NCBI GenBank assembly: GCA_937871935.1
Contig: CALMQI010000421.1
Coordinates: 1 to 47,727 of the forward strand
Direction: 5' to 3'
Length of the DNA stretch: 47,727 bases
From: an uncultured Burkholderiales bacterium
Lineage (GTDB): Bacteria > Pseudomonadota > Gammaproteobacteria > Burkholderiales > Burkholderiaceae_C
The notes beneath the pieces are model-generated. The model saw only the letters and a program-made list of their open reading frames with translations. It ran no database searches and was not told the DNA's origin. The position numbers were made by a program, and so were the translations under genes. Of the stretch, positions 10,650-19,219 are shown piece after piece; positions within the stretch are counted from its first letter, which is position 1, and each line of letters starts with the position of its first letter.

Positions 10650-11593
10650 TGTCTGTCCTCGTCATTGCCGAACACGACCACGGCACCTTGAAGGGTGCCA
10701 CGCTCAACGCCGTCACCGCCGCGACCCAGTGCGGAGGCGACGTGCATGTACTGATCGCCGGTGCCGACGCGTCCGGCGCTGCGCAGGCCGCCGCGGCCAT
10801 CGCCGATGTGACCAAGGTGCTGCATGCCGACGGCGCAAGCCTGAAGGAACAGCTCGCCGAGAACGTCGCGGCGCAGGTGCTCGCCGTCGTCGGCCAAGGA
10901 GCGAAGAACTACAGCCACCTGCTGTTCCCGGCGACCGCGCATGGCAAGAACCTGGCCCCGCGCGTGGCGGCGCTGCTCGACGTGGCGCAGGTCAGCGACG
11001 CGATCAAGATCATCAGTGCCGACACCTTCGAGCGCCCGATCTACGCCGGCAATGCCATCGCCACGGTGCAAAGCGGTGACGCCGTCAAGGTGATCACGGT
11101 GCGAACGACCGGCTTCGATGCCGCCGCATCCACCGGCGGCAGCGGTGCGATCGAGAAGATCGATGCGGTGGCCGACAGCGGCACGTCAGCCTTCGTCGGC
11201 GCCGAGATCGCCAAGCTCGACCGGCCCGAGCTCACCGCGGCCAAGATCATCGTCAGCGGCGGCCGCGCCCTGGGGACGAGCGACAAGTTCAACGAAGTGC
11301 TCACGCCGCTGGCTGACAAGCTGGGCGCGGCGCTCGGCGCCAGCCGCGCCGCCGTGGACGCAGGCTACGCACCCAACGACTGGCAGGTCGGGCAGACCGG
11401 CAAGATCGTCGCGCCGGGCCTGTACATCGCCTGCGGCATCTCGGGCGCGATCCAGCACCTGGCGGGCATGAAGGACTCCAAGGTCATCGTGGCGATCAAC
11501 AAGGACCCGGAAGCGCCGATCTTCAGCATCGCCGACTACGGGCTGGAGGCCGACCTGTTCGCCGCCGTGCCTGAACTGGTGAGCGCGCTGTGA
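10649..11593 (+). CDS. etfA: Electron transfer flavoprotein alpha subunit
   Basis: 314 aa, normal length. Starts [22 protein letters not shown]; the C-terminal FAD-binding domain shows [69 protein letters not shown] and [26 protein letters not shown]. Partner of EtfB in carrying electrons from beta-oxidation to the respiratory chain. Overlaps etfB by one base and the next gene by 4 bp (GTGA at 11590), indicating one operon. Confidence 0.95.
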   Translation: MSVLVIAEHDHGTLKGATLNAVTAATQCGGDVHVLIAGADASGAAQAAAAIADVTKVLHADGASLKEQLAENVAAQVLAVVGQGAKNYSHLLFPATAHGKNLAPRVAALLDVAQVSDAIKIISADTFERPIYAGNAIATVQSGDAVKVITVRTTGFDAAASTGGSGAIEKIDAVADSGTSAFVGAEIAKLDRPELTAAKIIVSGGRALGTSDKFNEVLTPLADKLGAALGASRAAVDAGYAPNDWQVGQTGKIVAPGLYIACGISGAIQHLAGMKDSKVIVAINKDPEAPIFSIADYGLEADLFAAVPELVSAL

Positions 11594-13743
11594 GCGTCGC
11601 CATGGACGCACAGGCCCTTCGCCCGTATCAAGTTGACGACGGCGTGGCGGTGATCACGCTGGATCACCCACCCGTCAATGCACTCGCACTCGCCTTGCGC
11701 CGCGGTCTGGCCGATGCGATACATGCGGCCTTGCAGAACACCGCCGTCCGGGCCATCGTCATCACCGGTGCCGGGCGCGGCTTCAGCGGCGGCGGCGACA
11801 TCACTGAATTCGACCTGCCGGCCCTGCACCAGGAGCCGGTGCCCGGCAGCCTGCACACGCTGGTCGAGGGCAGCCCCAAGCCCGTGGTCGCGGCGCTACA
11901 CGGCACGGCGCTGGGAGGCGGCCTCGAGCTGGCGCTGGCCTGCCATGCGCGCGTGGCGCAGGCCCAGACACTGGTGGGCCTGCCGGAAGTTCACCTGGGC
12001 CTGGTGCCTGGAGCCGGCGGCACCCAGCGTCTGCCCCGGCTGGTCGGGCTGGAGCTGGCGCTGAACCTGATCGTGCAGGGCCGCACCCAGGCGGCGGGCA
12101 CCTTGCGCGACAGCGGCCTGTTCGACGAGGTCACCGACGACGCACCGCTGCCTGCGGCGCTGGCCCTGGCGCGCCGACTGGCGCTTCAGTCACCGGCTGA
12201 GGCTGCGCTGCGGCGAACCGGCGCGCGGGCCGTGGGCATGGACAACGCGCAGGCCTACCTGGCCTTTGCCCGCCAGACCGTCAAGGCCCGCTCCGCCGGC
12301 CGGCCGGCGCCGATGGCATGCGTGGACTGCGTCGAGCACGCGGTCACGTCGCCCTTTGAGCAGGGCCTGGCGTACGAGCGGGACAGCTTCGACCGCCTGC
12401 GCGGCACACCGGACTTCTTCGGCCTGCGACATGCCTTCCTGGCCGAGCGCCGAGCCGCCGATGTCGAAGGCCTGCCGGCCGATTGCAAGCCGCGCGCCGT
12501 CGAGCGCAGCGTCGTCATCGGCGGCGGCACGATGGGCACGGGCATCGCGCTGAGCATGGCCAATGCCGGCTTGCCCGTCACGCTGGTCGAACGGGACCCG
12601 GCCGCACTTGAACGCGCCCTGGCCTCGGTGCAGCGATACCACGACGCCGCGCTGAAGAAGGGCCGCATCACGGCCCAGCAGGCCGAGCAGCGCAACGCGC
12701 TCGTGCGGGGCTCGCTGAACCTCGAGCCCGCGCGTGAGGCCGAGCTGGTGATCGAGGCGGTGTTCGAGGACCTCGCGGTCAAGCGCCAGATCTTCGAACA
12801 GCTCGACCTCGTGGCAAAACCCGGGGCCGTGCTGGCGACCAACACCTCGATGCTCGACGTCAACCGGATTGCCGCCTTCACGCGACGCCCGCAAGACGTG
12901 CTGGGCTTGCACTTCTTCAGCCCGGCCAACGTCATGAAGCTGCTGGAGGTCGTGCGCGGTGAGCGCACCGCACCCGATGCACTGGCCACCGCAATGGCAC
13001 TCGCGCGTCGCCTGGGCAAGACGGCGGTGGTGTCCGGCGTCTGCGAGGGCTTCATCGGCAACCGCATGTTCCAGCCCTACCTGATGCAGGCTGGCCTGCT
13101 GCTCGACGAAGGCGCCTTGCCGCAGCAGGTGGACCGAGCCATCGAGGCCTGGGGCATGGCGATGGGCCCGTTCCGCGTCTGCGATCTGGCCGGCATCGAC
13201 CTGGGCGAGAAGATCCGCGAGCAACGCCAGGCCCTGAACCCCGGGCTCGTGTACTCGCGCACGGCGCAGGCTCTCGTGCAACTGGGGCGCCATGGCCAGA
13301 AGGTCGGCCGGGGCTGGTACGACCACCTGCCCGGCCAGCGGGCTCCGGTGCCCAGTGCCGAGGTCAACGAAGCCATCGTGGCCGAGTCGCGCCGGCTCGG
13401 GCTGCAACGGCGCGCGATCAGCGACGAAGAGATCGTCGACCGGCTGCTGCTGGCCCTGGTCAACGAGGGCGCCAAGATCCTGGAAGAAGGCATTGCACAA
13501 CGGGCCTCCGACCTCGACGTGGTCTACACCGCCGGCTACGGATTCCCGCGCTGGCGCGGCGGCCCGATGTTCGCGGCCGAAAGGCGCGGGCCGGCCGATG
13601 TGCTGGCCACCCTGCAGCGCTTCGCGCAAGGGCCGGCCTACCAGCGCAGCGCCGAGTTCTGGCAACCCGCGCCCCTGCTCAATCAGCTCGCAGAGTGCGG
13701 CCTGGGCTTTGACGACATCACCCATCCGGCTCACCATGACTGA
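11590..13743 (+). CDS. Bifunctional enoyl-CoA hydratase / 3-hydroxyacyl-CoA dehydrogenase (FadB/FadJ type)
   Basis: 717 aa. N-terminal crotonase domain (about 1-190) with oxyanion-hole [10 protein letters not shown] and catalytic acid positions in LGGGLELAL and [25 protein letters not shown] Rossmann NAD domain begins near residue 300 ([20 protein letters not shown]), followed by [38 protein letters not shown] and [10 protein letters not shown] of the dehydrogenase. It performs hydration and second oxidation of beta-oxidation on acyl-CoA. GTG start overlapping the etfA stop; its stop overlaps the thiolase start at 13736 by 8 bp. Which E. coli paralogue it equals cannot be decided here, so no symbol is given. 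Confidence 0.92.
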   Translation: MSVAMDAQALRPYQVDDGVAVITLDHPPVNALALALRRGLADAIHAALQNTAVRAIVITGAGRGFSGGGDITEFDLPALHQEPVPGSLHTLVEGSPKPVVAALHGTALGGGLELALACHARVAQAQTLVGLPEVHLGLVPGAGGTQRLPRLVGLELALNLIVQGRTQAAGTLRDSGLFDEVTDDAPLPAALALARRLALQSPAEAALRRTGARAVGMDNAQAYLAFARQTVKARSAGRPAPMACVDCVEHAVTSPFEQGLAYERDSFDRLRGTPDFFGLRHAFLAERRAADVEGLPADCKPRAVERSVVIGGGTMGTGIALSMANAGLPVTLVERDPAALERALASVQRYHDAALKKGRITAQQAEQRNALVRGSLNLEPAREAELVIEAVFEDLAVKRQIFEQLDLVAKPGAVLATNTSMLDVNRIAAFTRRPQDVLGLHFFSPANVMKLLEVVRGERTAPDALATAMALARRLGKTAVVSGVCEGFIGNRMFQPYLMQAGLLLDEGALPQQVDRAIEAWGMAMGPFRVCDLAGIDLGEKIREQRQALNPGLVYSRTAQALVQLGRHGQKVGRGWYDHLPGQRAPVPSAEVNEAIVAESRRLGLQRRAISDEEIVDRLLLALVNEGAKILEEGIAQRASDLDVVYTAGYGFPRWRGGPMFAAERRGPADVLATLQRFAQGPAYQRSAEFWQPAPLLNQLAECGLGFDDITHPAHHD

Positions 13744-14914
13744 CGCTGTCATCGTCTCCACCGCGCGCACGGCCCTTGCACGGTCGTTCAAGGGCGGTTT
13801 CAACATCACCCACCCCGTCACGCTGGGTGGCCATGCGGTGTCCCACGCCATTGCTCGGGCCGGCATCGAGGCGGCCGAAGTCGAGGACGTGATCTACGGC
13901 AGCTCCTTCCTGGAGGGCCCGGCCGGTGTCAACATGGCGCGCGTGGTGGCGTTGCGAGCAGGCTGCCCGGTCACCACCAGCGGCCTGACCATCAACCGCT
14001 TCTGCTCCACTGGGCTGCAGTCCATCGCACTGGCCGCGCAGCGTGTGATCAGCGGCGAGGGCGACGTTTACGTGGCCGGCGGCGTCGAGTCGATCACGCT
14101 GGTGCAGACGCATGCCAACAGCTTCAACCTGAAGGAAGCCTGGGTCGACGCGCAGCAGCCCGCCCTCTACTGGGGCATGTTGGAAACGGCCGAGGTCGTG
14201 GCCAAGCGCTACGGTGTTTCGCGCGACGCGCAGGACGACTACGGCGTGCGCAGCCAGCAGCGCGCCGCGCGGGCGCAGTCCGAAGGCCGCTTCGACGACG
14301 AGATCGTCGCCATGGACACGCGCATGGCCGTCGTCCAGGCCGATGGCGATATCGTCACGCAGCCGGTCACTGTGGCGCGCGACGAAGGCATCCGGCACGA
14401 CACGACGATCGAAGCGGTGGCGAAGATCCGCCCGGTGCTGCGCAGCGGTGTGGTGACGGCCGGCAACGCCAGCCAGCTGTCCGACGGGGCTTCGGCCTGC
14501 GTGGTGATGAACGCCCGGCTGGCCGAACAACGCGGCCTCAAGCCGCTAGGCCTGTTCAGAGGCTTCCAGGTGGCTGGCTGCGAGGCCGACGAAATGGGCA
14601 TCGGCCCGGTGTTTGCCGTGCCCAAGCTGCTGGCCAAAGCCGGACTCAGTGTCGACGACATCGGGCTGTGGGAACTGAACGAGGCGTTCGCGGTGCAGGT
14701 GCTGTACTGCCGCGACAAGCTCGGCATCCCGGACCAGCGCCTCAATGTCAACGGCGGCGCCATCGCCATGGGGCATCCCTACGGCGTCACCGGCTCGCGC
14801 CTGGTGGGCCACGCGCTCATCGAAGGCCGCCGCCGCGCCGTGCGCTACGTCGTGGTCACCATGTGCATCGGCGGTGGCATGGGCGCGGCGGGGTTGTTCG
14901 AAGTGCTCGCCTGA
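13736..14914 (+). CDS. Acetyl-CoA acetyltransferase / 3-ketoacyl-CoA thiolase
   Basis: 392 aa, full length. Nucleophile Cys in [17 protein letters not shown] (near residue 90), His in [20 protein letters not shown], and the second catalytic Cys in [16 protein letters not shown]. Carries out the thiolytic last step of beta-oxidation, partnering the bifunctional enzyme whose stop it overlaps. ATG at 13736 gives the family N-terminus [21 protein letters not shown]. Last gene of the etfB-etfA-fadJ-like-thiolase operon, followed by a GC-rich hairpin. Confidence 0.93.
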   Translation: MTDAVIVSTARTALARSFKGGFNITHPVTLGGHAVSHAIARAGIEAAEVEDVIYGSSFLEGPAGVNMARVVALRAGCPVTTSGLTINRFCSTGLQSIALAAQRVISGEGDVYVAGGVESITLVQTHANSFNLKEAWVDAQQPALYWGMLETAEVVAKRYGVSRDAQDDYGVRSQQRAARAQSEGRFDDEIVAMDTRMAVVQADGDIVTQPVTVARDEGIRHDTTIEAVAKIRPVLRSGVVTAGNASQLSDGASACVVMNARLAEQRGLKPLGLFRGFQVAGCEADEMGIGPVFAVPKLLAKAGLSVDDIGLWELNEAFAVQVLYCRDKLGIPDQRLNVNGGAIAMGHPYGVTGSRLVGHALIEGRRRAVRYVVVTMCIGGGMGAAGLFEVLA

Positions 14915-14931
14915 AACCGATCGCGAACCTG

Positions 14932-14968
14932 AACGGCCCCACCGCCTCGCCTCTCGCTGGGGCCGGTT
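14932..14968 (+). terminator. GC-rich hairpin after the beta-oxidation operon
   Basis: AACGGCCCCA at 14932-14941 pairs with TGGGGCCGGTT at 14958-14968 with one bulged G and a 16-base loop. It lies 17 bp after the thiolase stop. No run of T follows, so it is a possible weak or factor-dependent terminator or an mRNA-stabilising stem rather than a classical terminator. Confidence 0.5.
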
Positions 14969-15118
14969 GAACTTGTCCTGGCTTCAGGCGCTAAAGTCGT
15001 GGCCAATTTGTCTCGCGCGGTGCGGGTGGCGCGACTGGCGCCCGACGCATCCAGGTTGCTCCTTTGGTAGGCTTCTACTGCGCAACCCTTGCCCTCCACT
15101 CTTTGCGTTCGAATCGTC

Positions 15119-15664
15119 ATGCCCGACTACAGCATCCGCGCGGCCACGACCGAAGACCTGCCTTCCATTCTGAACATCTTCAATGATGTGATCGCCCATT
15201 CAACGGCCGTGTACGCACTCGAACCCACTACGCTGCAGGAGCGCAGTGCGTGGTTCGAAGGGCGCGTGCGCGCAAGCTACCCGGTCATCTGCGCTGCGGA
15301 CAGCACAGGACTGATCGGCTTCGCCTCGTTCGGGGATTTTCGCGGAACCTGGCCCGGCTATCGCTACACCGTCGAGCACAGTGTCCATGTGAGGGCCGAC
15401 CGACGGGGTCAGGGTGTCGGCTCGGAACTCGTGCGCCGCCTGTTCCCGCTGGCGCTGTCCATGGACAAGCACGTGATGATCGGCGGCATCGATGCCGCCA
15501 ACGAAGGCTCCAAATGCATGCACGCCAGGCTCGGCTTCGAGCCCGTGGCGCACTTCCGCGAGGTGGGGCACAAGTTCGGCCGCTGGCTCGATCTGGTGTT
15601 TGTTCAGCGGTTTCTCGATGGGCCCGGCGCCGCGCGTGGTGCCGATGACGCTCGCCGGCCGTAG
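15119..15664 (+). CDS. GNAT N-acetyltransferase, phosphinothricin-acetyltransferase-like
   Basis: 181 aa. The pattern YSIRAATTEDLPSILNIFNDVI, GFASFGDFRGTWPGYRYTVEHSVHVRADRRGQGVGSELVRRLF and GIDAANEGSKCMHARLGFEPVAHFREVGHKFGRWLDLVFVQRFL matches the PAT/YncA group. RRGQGVG is the acetyl-CoA pyrophosphate-binding loop. Members acetylate the amino group of small molecules such as phosphinothricin or methionine sulfone; the real substrate is unknown. ATG 15119 matches the family start. It stands alone between the beta-oxidation operon and a diguanylate cyclase. Confidence 0.85.
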   Translation: MPDYSIRAATTEDLPSILNIFNDVIAHSTAVYALEPTTLQERSAWFEGRVRASYPVICAADSTGLIGFASFGDFRGTWPGYRYTVEHSVHVRADRRGQGVGSELVRRLFPLALSMDKHVMIGGIDAANEGSKCMHARLGFEPVAHFREVGHKFGRWLDLVFVQRFLDGPGAARGADDARRP

Positions 15665-15730
15665 CGTGCCAATACACGGCGATACGCGACGTGGTCACGC
15701 CGAGCCGGTCGGGGAAGCGACGGGCGCGCG

Positions 15731-16915
15731 GTGGCCCTTTCGAAAGTAGAGCGCGATTTGACCAAGCCTGCCTCGGCCCTGACCAAGCTACTCTTGGGCG
15801 ACGGCCCGCGGCAGCAGTTGCGTCTGTCGCAGGCTCTCCTGGTTCTTGCGGTGTACCTTGTGTTTGCCGTGGTGCAGCACGCCGAGGTCATGCTCGGCAT
15901 GATCGACGCCTCGCAGTCCTGGGCCCTGACGACTTGGAACCTGATCGGTGGAGTCGGCTTCTACTTGTGCATTCGCAGTGGCCTCAACCTGCGACTGAAG
16001 TCGGGCCGTTCGCTGGCCATTCCGCAGTCGGTGTGGGCGATGGTGGGCATCACCTGGTCGTACGCGATCACTGGCCCAGCGCGCGGTGCGGTCATTCTGA
16101 TCATGATCCTCGTCGTCGTGTTCACCATGTTCGAGCTGACACCCGCCAAGGCTCGCGCCGTCGCAGGGCTCGCCTTCACGATGCTCGCCGTCACAATGGT
16201 GTGGAAGGCCTTGCGCGATCCGATACGCTACGACCCGCGCGTCGAGGCTATGCACCTGCTCTTTTCCGCCATCGTGTTGGCTGCGTCCTATGTCTTGGCG
16301 GTGCGCATCGGCAAATTGCGCACACGCCTGGTCGAGCAGCGCACGCATCTCGAACAACAGCGAGCCGAGTTGGCCGAGGCACTCGAGCGCATCAGCACGC
16401 TGGCCACGCGCGACGAATTGACCGGTCTGCCGAACCGCCGGGCCGCCATCGAGCGCATGCAGCACGAGCTGGCCGTGCGAGCGCGCCCGGAACCCCTGAT
16501 GAGCCTGGCGGTCATCGACATCGATCACTTCAAGCGCATCAACGACAACCATGGTCACGCCGCGGGCGACGCGGTGTTGCGCCGCTTCAGCGAGCATGCG
16601 CAGTCCGTGATGCGGCGCGGCGACACCCTGGCGCGCTGGGGCGGCGAGGAATTCCTGCTCGTCATGCCCGCGACCGGTATTGCACAGGGGATGGCGGCGC
16701 TGAACCGGATCCGCCAGGCTTTGCGCGATGCATCCTTCGCCGATGTCGCGCCAGGCGCGGCGTTGACGTTTTCGGCCGGCGTTGCCGAGTGCGGGGGCGA
16801 GCAGGATCTTGAACCCGCAGTGGCCCGCGCCGACACGGCGATGTACGAAGCCAAACGCGCTGGCCGCGACCGAATTGTTGCTTCCGCGCAAGGAACGCCC
16901 TCCGTAGCAACCTAG
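15731..16915 (+). CDS. Membrane diguanylate cyclase (GGDEF)
   Basis: 394 aa. The N-terminal half (about 31-195) holds several hydrophobic helices (LVLAVYLVFAVV, VILIMILVVVFTMFEL, LAFTMLAVTMVW, FSAIVLAASYVLAV), then a short coiled coil (about 200-222, rich in E/Q/R) and a GGDEF domain. The active site reads GGEEF (304-308), and an RxxD inhibitory site (RRGD, 295-298) sits five residues ahead of it, so an active enzyme with c-di-GMP product inhibition is expected. It makes c-di-GMP from two GTP at the inner membrane. No known periplasmic or ligand domain was recognised. Confidence 0.9.
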   Translation: MALSKVERDLTKPASALTKLLLGDGPRQQLRLSQALLVLAVYLVFAVVQHAEVMLGMIDASQSWALTTWNLIGGVGFYLCIRSGLNLRLKSGRSLAIPQSVWAMVGITWSYAITGPARGAVILIMILVVVFTMFELTPAKARAVAGLAFTMLAVTMVWKALRDPIRYDPRVEAMHLLFSAIVLAASYVLAVRIGKLRTRLVEQRTHLEQQRAELAEALERISTLATRDELTGLPNRRAAIERMQHELAVRARPEPLMSLAVIDIDHFKRINDNHGHAAGDAVLRRFSEHAQSVMRRGDTLARWGGEEFLLVMPATGIAQGMAALNRIRQALRDASFADVAPGAALTFSAGVAECGGEQDLEPAVARADTAMYEAKRAGRDRIVASAQGTPSVAT

Positions 16916-16944
16916 GCTACACAATCGGCGATGGTCCAAAGTGC

Positions 16945-17660
16945 TCAGAGCGCGATCAGCGTCGTTGCGAGTCTGCCCAGTCCCTGCACACCATCCTCGA
17001 CTCTTTGGTTCCATGCGGCTGCGGCGCTTAGGCGCATACGGTTCCGGAAGCGCCGGGCCACGGAAGAGACATTTACCGGCGCAAAGCAGAGCCGTGCTCG
17101 AGCGCCTGATCGAAAAACGCGCGCGAATCGAACCGCTTGGGCAGCTCGAGCCACAGCGCGAAGTCCCCATCTGGCGGCTCACCTTCGTCTCGTGCGGGAA
17201 GCTGTCCCCGACCGTGCGCGTCATGCGCACGACCTTCTCTTCGAGCGTGCGGCACATGCGGCGCAGATGCGCGTCGTAGTCGCCAGTGGCCAAGTGGTCC
17301 GCGAGCGCGACCTGAGGCAAGACAGGGCTACGAAGACTGTAAGCAAGCCTGTGGCCCACCTCGTGCTGCGATTAGGCGCCGGGCACGATCCGTCCGACGC
17401 GGTTGCCGGGTGCCAGGGTCTTTGAGAACGAGCTGCAGTGGATCGTGTTGGCGGCGGCGTCGAGCGCCATGAAGGGCGTCGGCCGGTCGCGGCCAAAGCA
17501 GAAGTCGGCGTAGACATCGGCTTCAATCAAGGCTCGACACGTATCGCCCACTTTGCGATCTGACGGCGCAACCGAGGATCGCCGCGCACCGCGCCGCAAC
17601 GTTGTAGTGGCTGCTGTGTGTGCGGGCAGCGCACGCGAGCAGGGCCGCCACCACTGCGCC
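16945..17660 (-). pseudogene. Remnant of a MocR-type PLP-dependent regulator/aminotransferase
   Basis: Pieces of one aminotransferase-fold domain appear in order but in different minus-strand frames: RGDPRLRRQIAKWAI (about 17600-17650), LIEADVYADFCFG and NTIHCSSFSKTLAPGNRVGRIVPGA (17370-17530), LADHLATGDYDAHLRRMCRTLEEKVVRMTRTV (about 17190-17310), DFALWLELPKRFDSRAFFDQALEHG (about 17100-17170), and a C-terminal RFRNRMRLSAAAAWNQRVEDGVQGLGRLATTLI (16945-17060). SSFSKTLAPG is the PLP-lysine motif. Several frameshifts are required, so the gene is dead. The winged-helix half was not found. Confidence 0.75.
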
Positions 17661-17689
17661 GACTGCGGGAGCGGCTACTGGCCCCACGG

Positions 17690-18153
17690 CGGCGATTGCT
17701 GGCTGCGAGGCTCGAGGAATAGATGGTCTGGGGCGTGTGCCCTTCCAGCTTCCTCCGGGAGCCGGGCGAAAACCACATGTCCATCAGCTAACCCGGAGTT
17801 CGATGTCCAGGTCTTCGTGCCGTCGAGAACAAAGCCAGCGCTGGTGGGGGTGATGGTCGTGGTGATTGCCGCGACATCGGATCGTGCTTCCGGCTCCGAA
17901 AGTGCAAATGCCAGCAACTCGCCACCTGAGAGGTAGCGTCGAACGTGCGCAGCAGATCGTAGCCAGTGGCGGGAGCGGACGGGTCAATCGTGTGCTCCAG
18001 CCAACCGTCCTGTCCAAGCTTCCGAAAAATGAGTCTAGCGTCCGATCCGTCGCGGGCCTCAGATTCCTCATAGGGACTGAGTTCGCGCGATGTCCACTCG
18101 CGAAACTCTGACCCGATTTCTCGGTGTGACGCGTCCAAGAAAGGGAGGGAGAT
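17690..18153 (-). pseudogene. Remnant of an acyl-CoA dehydrogenase
   Basis: Minus-strand pieces: an N-terminal part PFLDASHREIGSEFREWTSRELSP...GQDGWLEHTID (about 18153-17990) and, in another frame, AFALSEPEARSDVAAITTTITP...FVLDGTKTWTSNSGLADGHVVFARLPEEAG (17917-17720). The second matches the FAD-contact motif of acyl-CoA dehydrogenases (normally SEPEAGSD, here Arg for Gly). Frameshifts and a probable internal deletion separate the pieces, and the C-terminal half is absent. It is a different subfamily from the intact gene at 7824-9608. Confidence 0.75.
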
Positions 18154-18312
18154 TGAACGTCTGGGGCATGAGTGCGAGTGCGTGTGTGTGTTCTGCGGCC
18201 GAACTAACAAAAGGGACTTCCCTGTCCCGAGCCCGCGGCACTGTGGCCGCTGGCAGCGAAGCGCCACGATGGGAAGTGCGAACTCTCATCAACTCACTCG
18301 GAAGGGGAAGTC

Positions 18313-18680
18313 ATGGGCATTCTCACAGTTGGAATCGACACTGCCAGGAACGCACTTGCCGTACGCGGCGTGGACGCTGCGGGCAAGGTGCGACTGCGCC
18401 AGCCCAAGGTAGCGCGCACTGGGCCTTTTGCACTCATTGCCTCGCCGAAACCATGCACCTTCGGTATCGAGGGGTGCACCGGTGCGCATCACGGTGCGCG
18501 TCAGTTCCAGGCCCTTGGGCACGCCTCTAGCTCATGGCGCCCAATCTGGTGACGCTCTACCGCATGAGCAGCAAGCGCGGCAAGAACGGCGCCGCTAAAG
18601 CCGCGGCCATTGGCGAGGCCGTCGGCCGCTCGAACATGCGACTCTGCGACCCGCGGTCTCGCGTCCTATTGATGTGCGCG
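18313..18680 (+). mobile_element. IS110-family transposase remnant
   Basis: The peptide from the ATG at 18313 (GILTVGIDTARNALAVRGVDAAGKVRL...FGIEGCTGAHHGARQFQALGH) matches the N-terminal DEDD-type catalytic domain of IS110/IS1111 transposases. It then shifts frame to APNLVTLYRMSSKRGKNGAAKAAAIGEAVGRSNMR (from 18534). The usual KNDAADAAAI is KNGAAKAAAI here, so two acidic residues are lost. The C-terminal domain is missing after about 18680. No terminal repeats could be assigned. Confidence 0.85.
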
Positions 18681-18927
18681 ATGTTCTTGCGCATGCGCGC
18701 AACCCCAGGGCTCGCCCGAGGCTGCACAAGTTGTCACCGAATTGGTTCGTACCACCCGCGACGAGGGTCACCTCCAAGACGCGCCTGAACGTCGCAACCA
18801 TTGCGGAATGGTCGAAAGATGCGTAGACGCCGATCGCACGCATCTGGAACCCTTGCGCTTCTCAGGCCTGTTCATGTTCATTGCGCCGCGTACGCCCTGC
18901 TGAACTTCCGTGCGCGTACACCCCAAC

Positions 18928-19057
18928 CCCCTCCTCGTGGGTGGGGTCGGCTGGCAGGCGCGCAGCGAGGGCTATCGGGTGTAACCCGGCATCTGCGCGC
19001 TTCCACAAGTTTCCTGCGTTGTCATCGAAGACGCCGATGAACTTAACTCGCAGACTT
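18928..19057 (+). promoter_or_regulatory. Conserved three-box upstream module, copy 3
   Basis: Plus strand, towards the TonB-dependent receptor. Box A is CCCCTCCTCGTGGGTGG (18928-18944); after 49 bp, box B TGCGCGCTTCCACAAGTT (18994-19011); after 39 bp, box C CAGACTT (19051-19057). An AGGAG (19081-19085) stands before a TTG at 19093, at the same distance as the ribosome site and GTG that follow copy 2. The TTG opens no convincing gene; the receptor begins at 19220, so the leader between them may hold a short or broken ORF. Confidence 0.7.
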
Positions 19058-19219
19058 GCCGCCACTTCGACAACCACAACAGGAGACTGCGATTGAAGTG
19101 CGCAAGAACCATGTCGATGCGGCGTCCGGTCCCGGCGCCCAGCCGTCTGGGCGCGCCACATCCAACTTCCCGAGCTCGCCATCGGCGCGCTCTTCTTCCA
19201 ACCCTCTTGGAGCCTTTAA

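Noticed and set aside
15010-15030. TGCGGGTGGC near the GNAT gene as a lone box A
   Set aside because: No TTCACAAG-like box 49 bp away, so the short match is not meaningful.
18595-18843. Minus-strand 82-codon frame beginning MRAIGVYASFDHSAMVATF
   Set aside because: Looks superficially protein-like, but I recognise no family, it overlaps the IS110 remnant, and there is no ribosome site.
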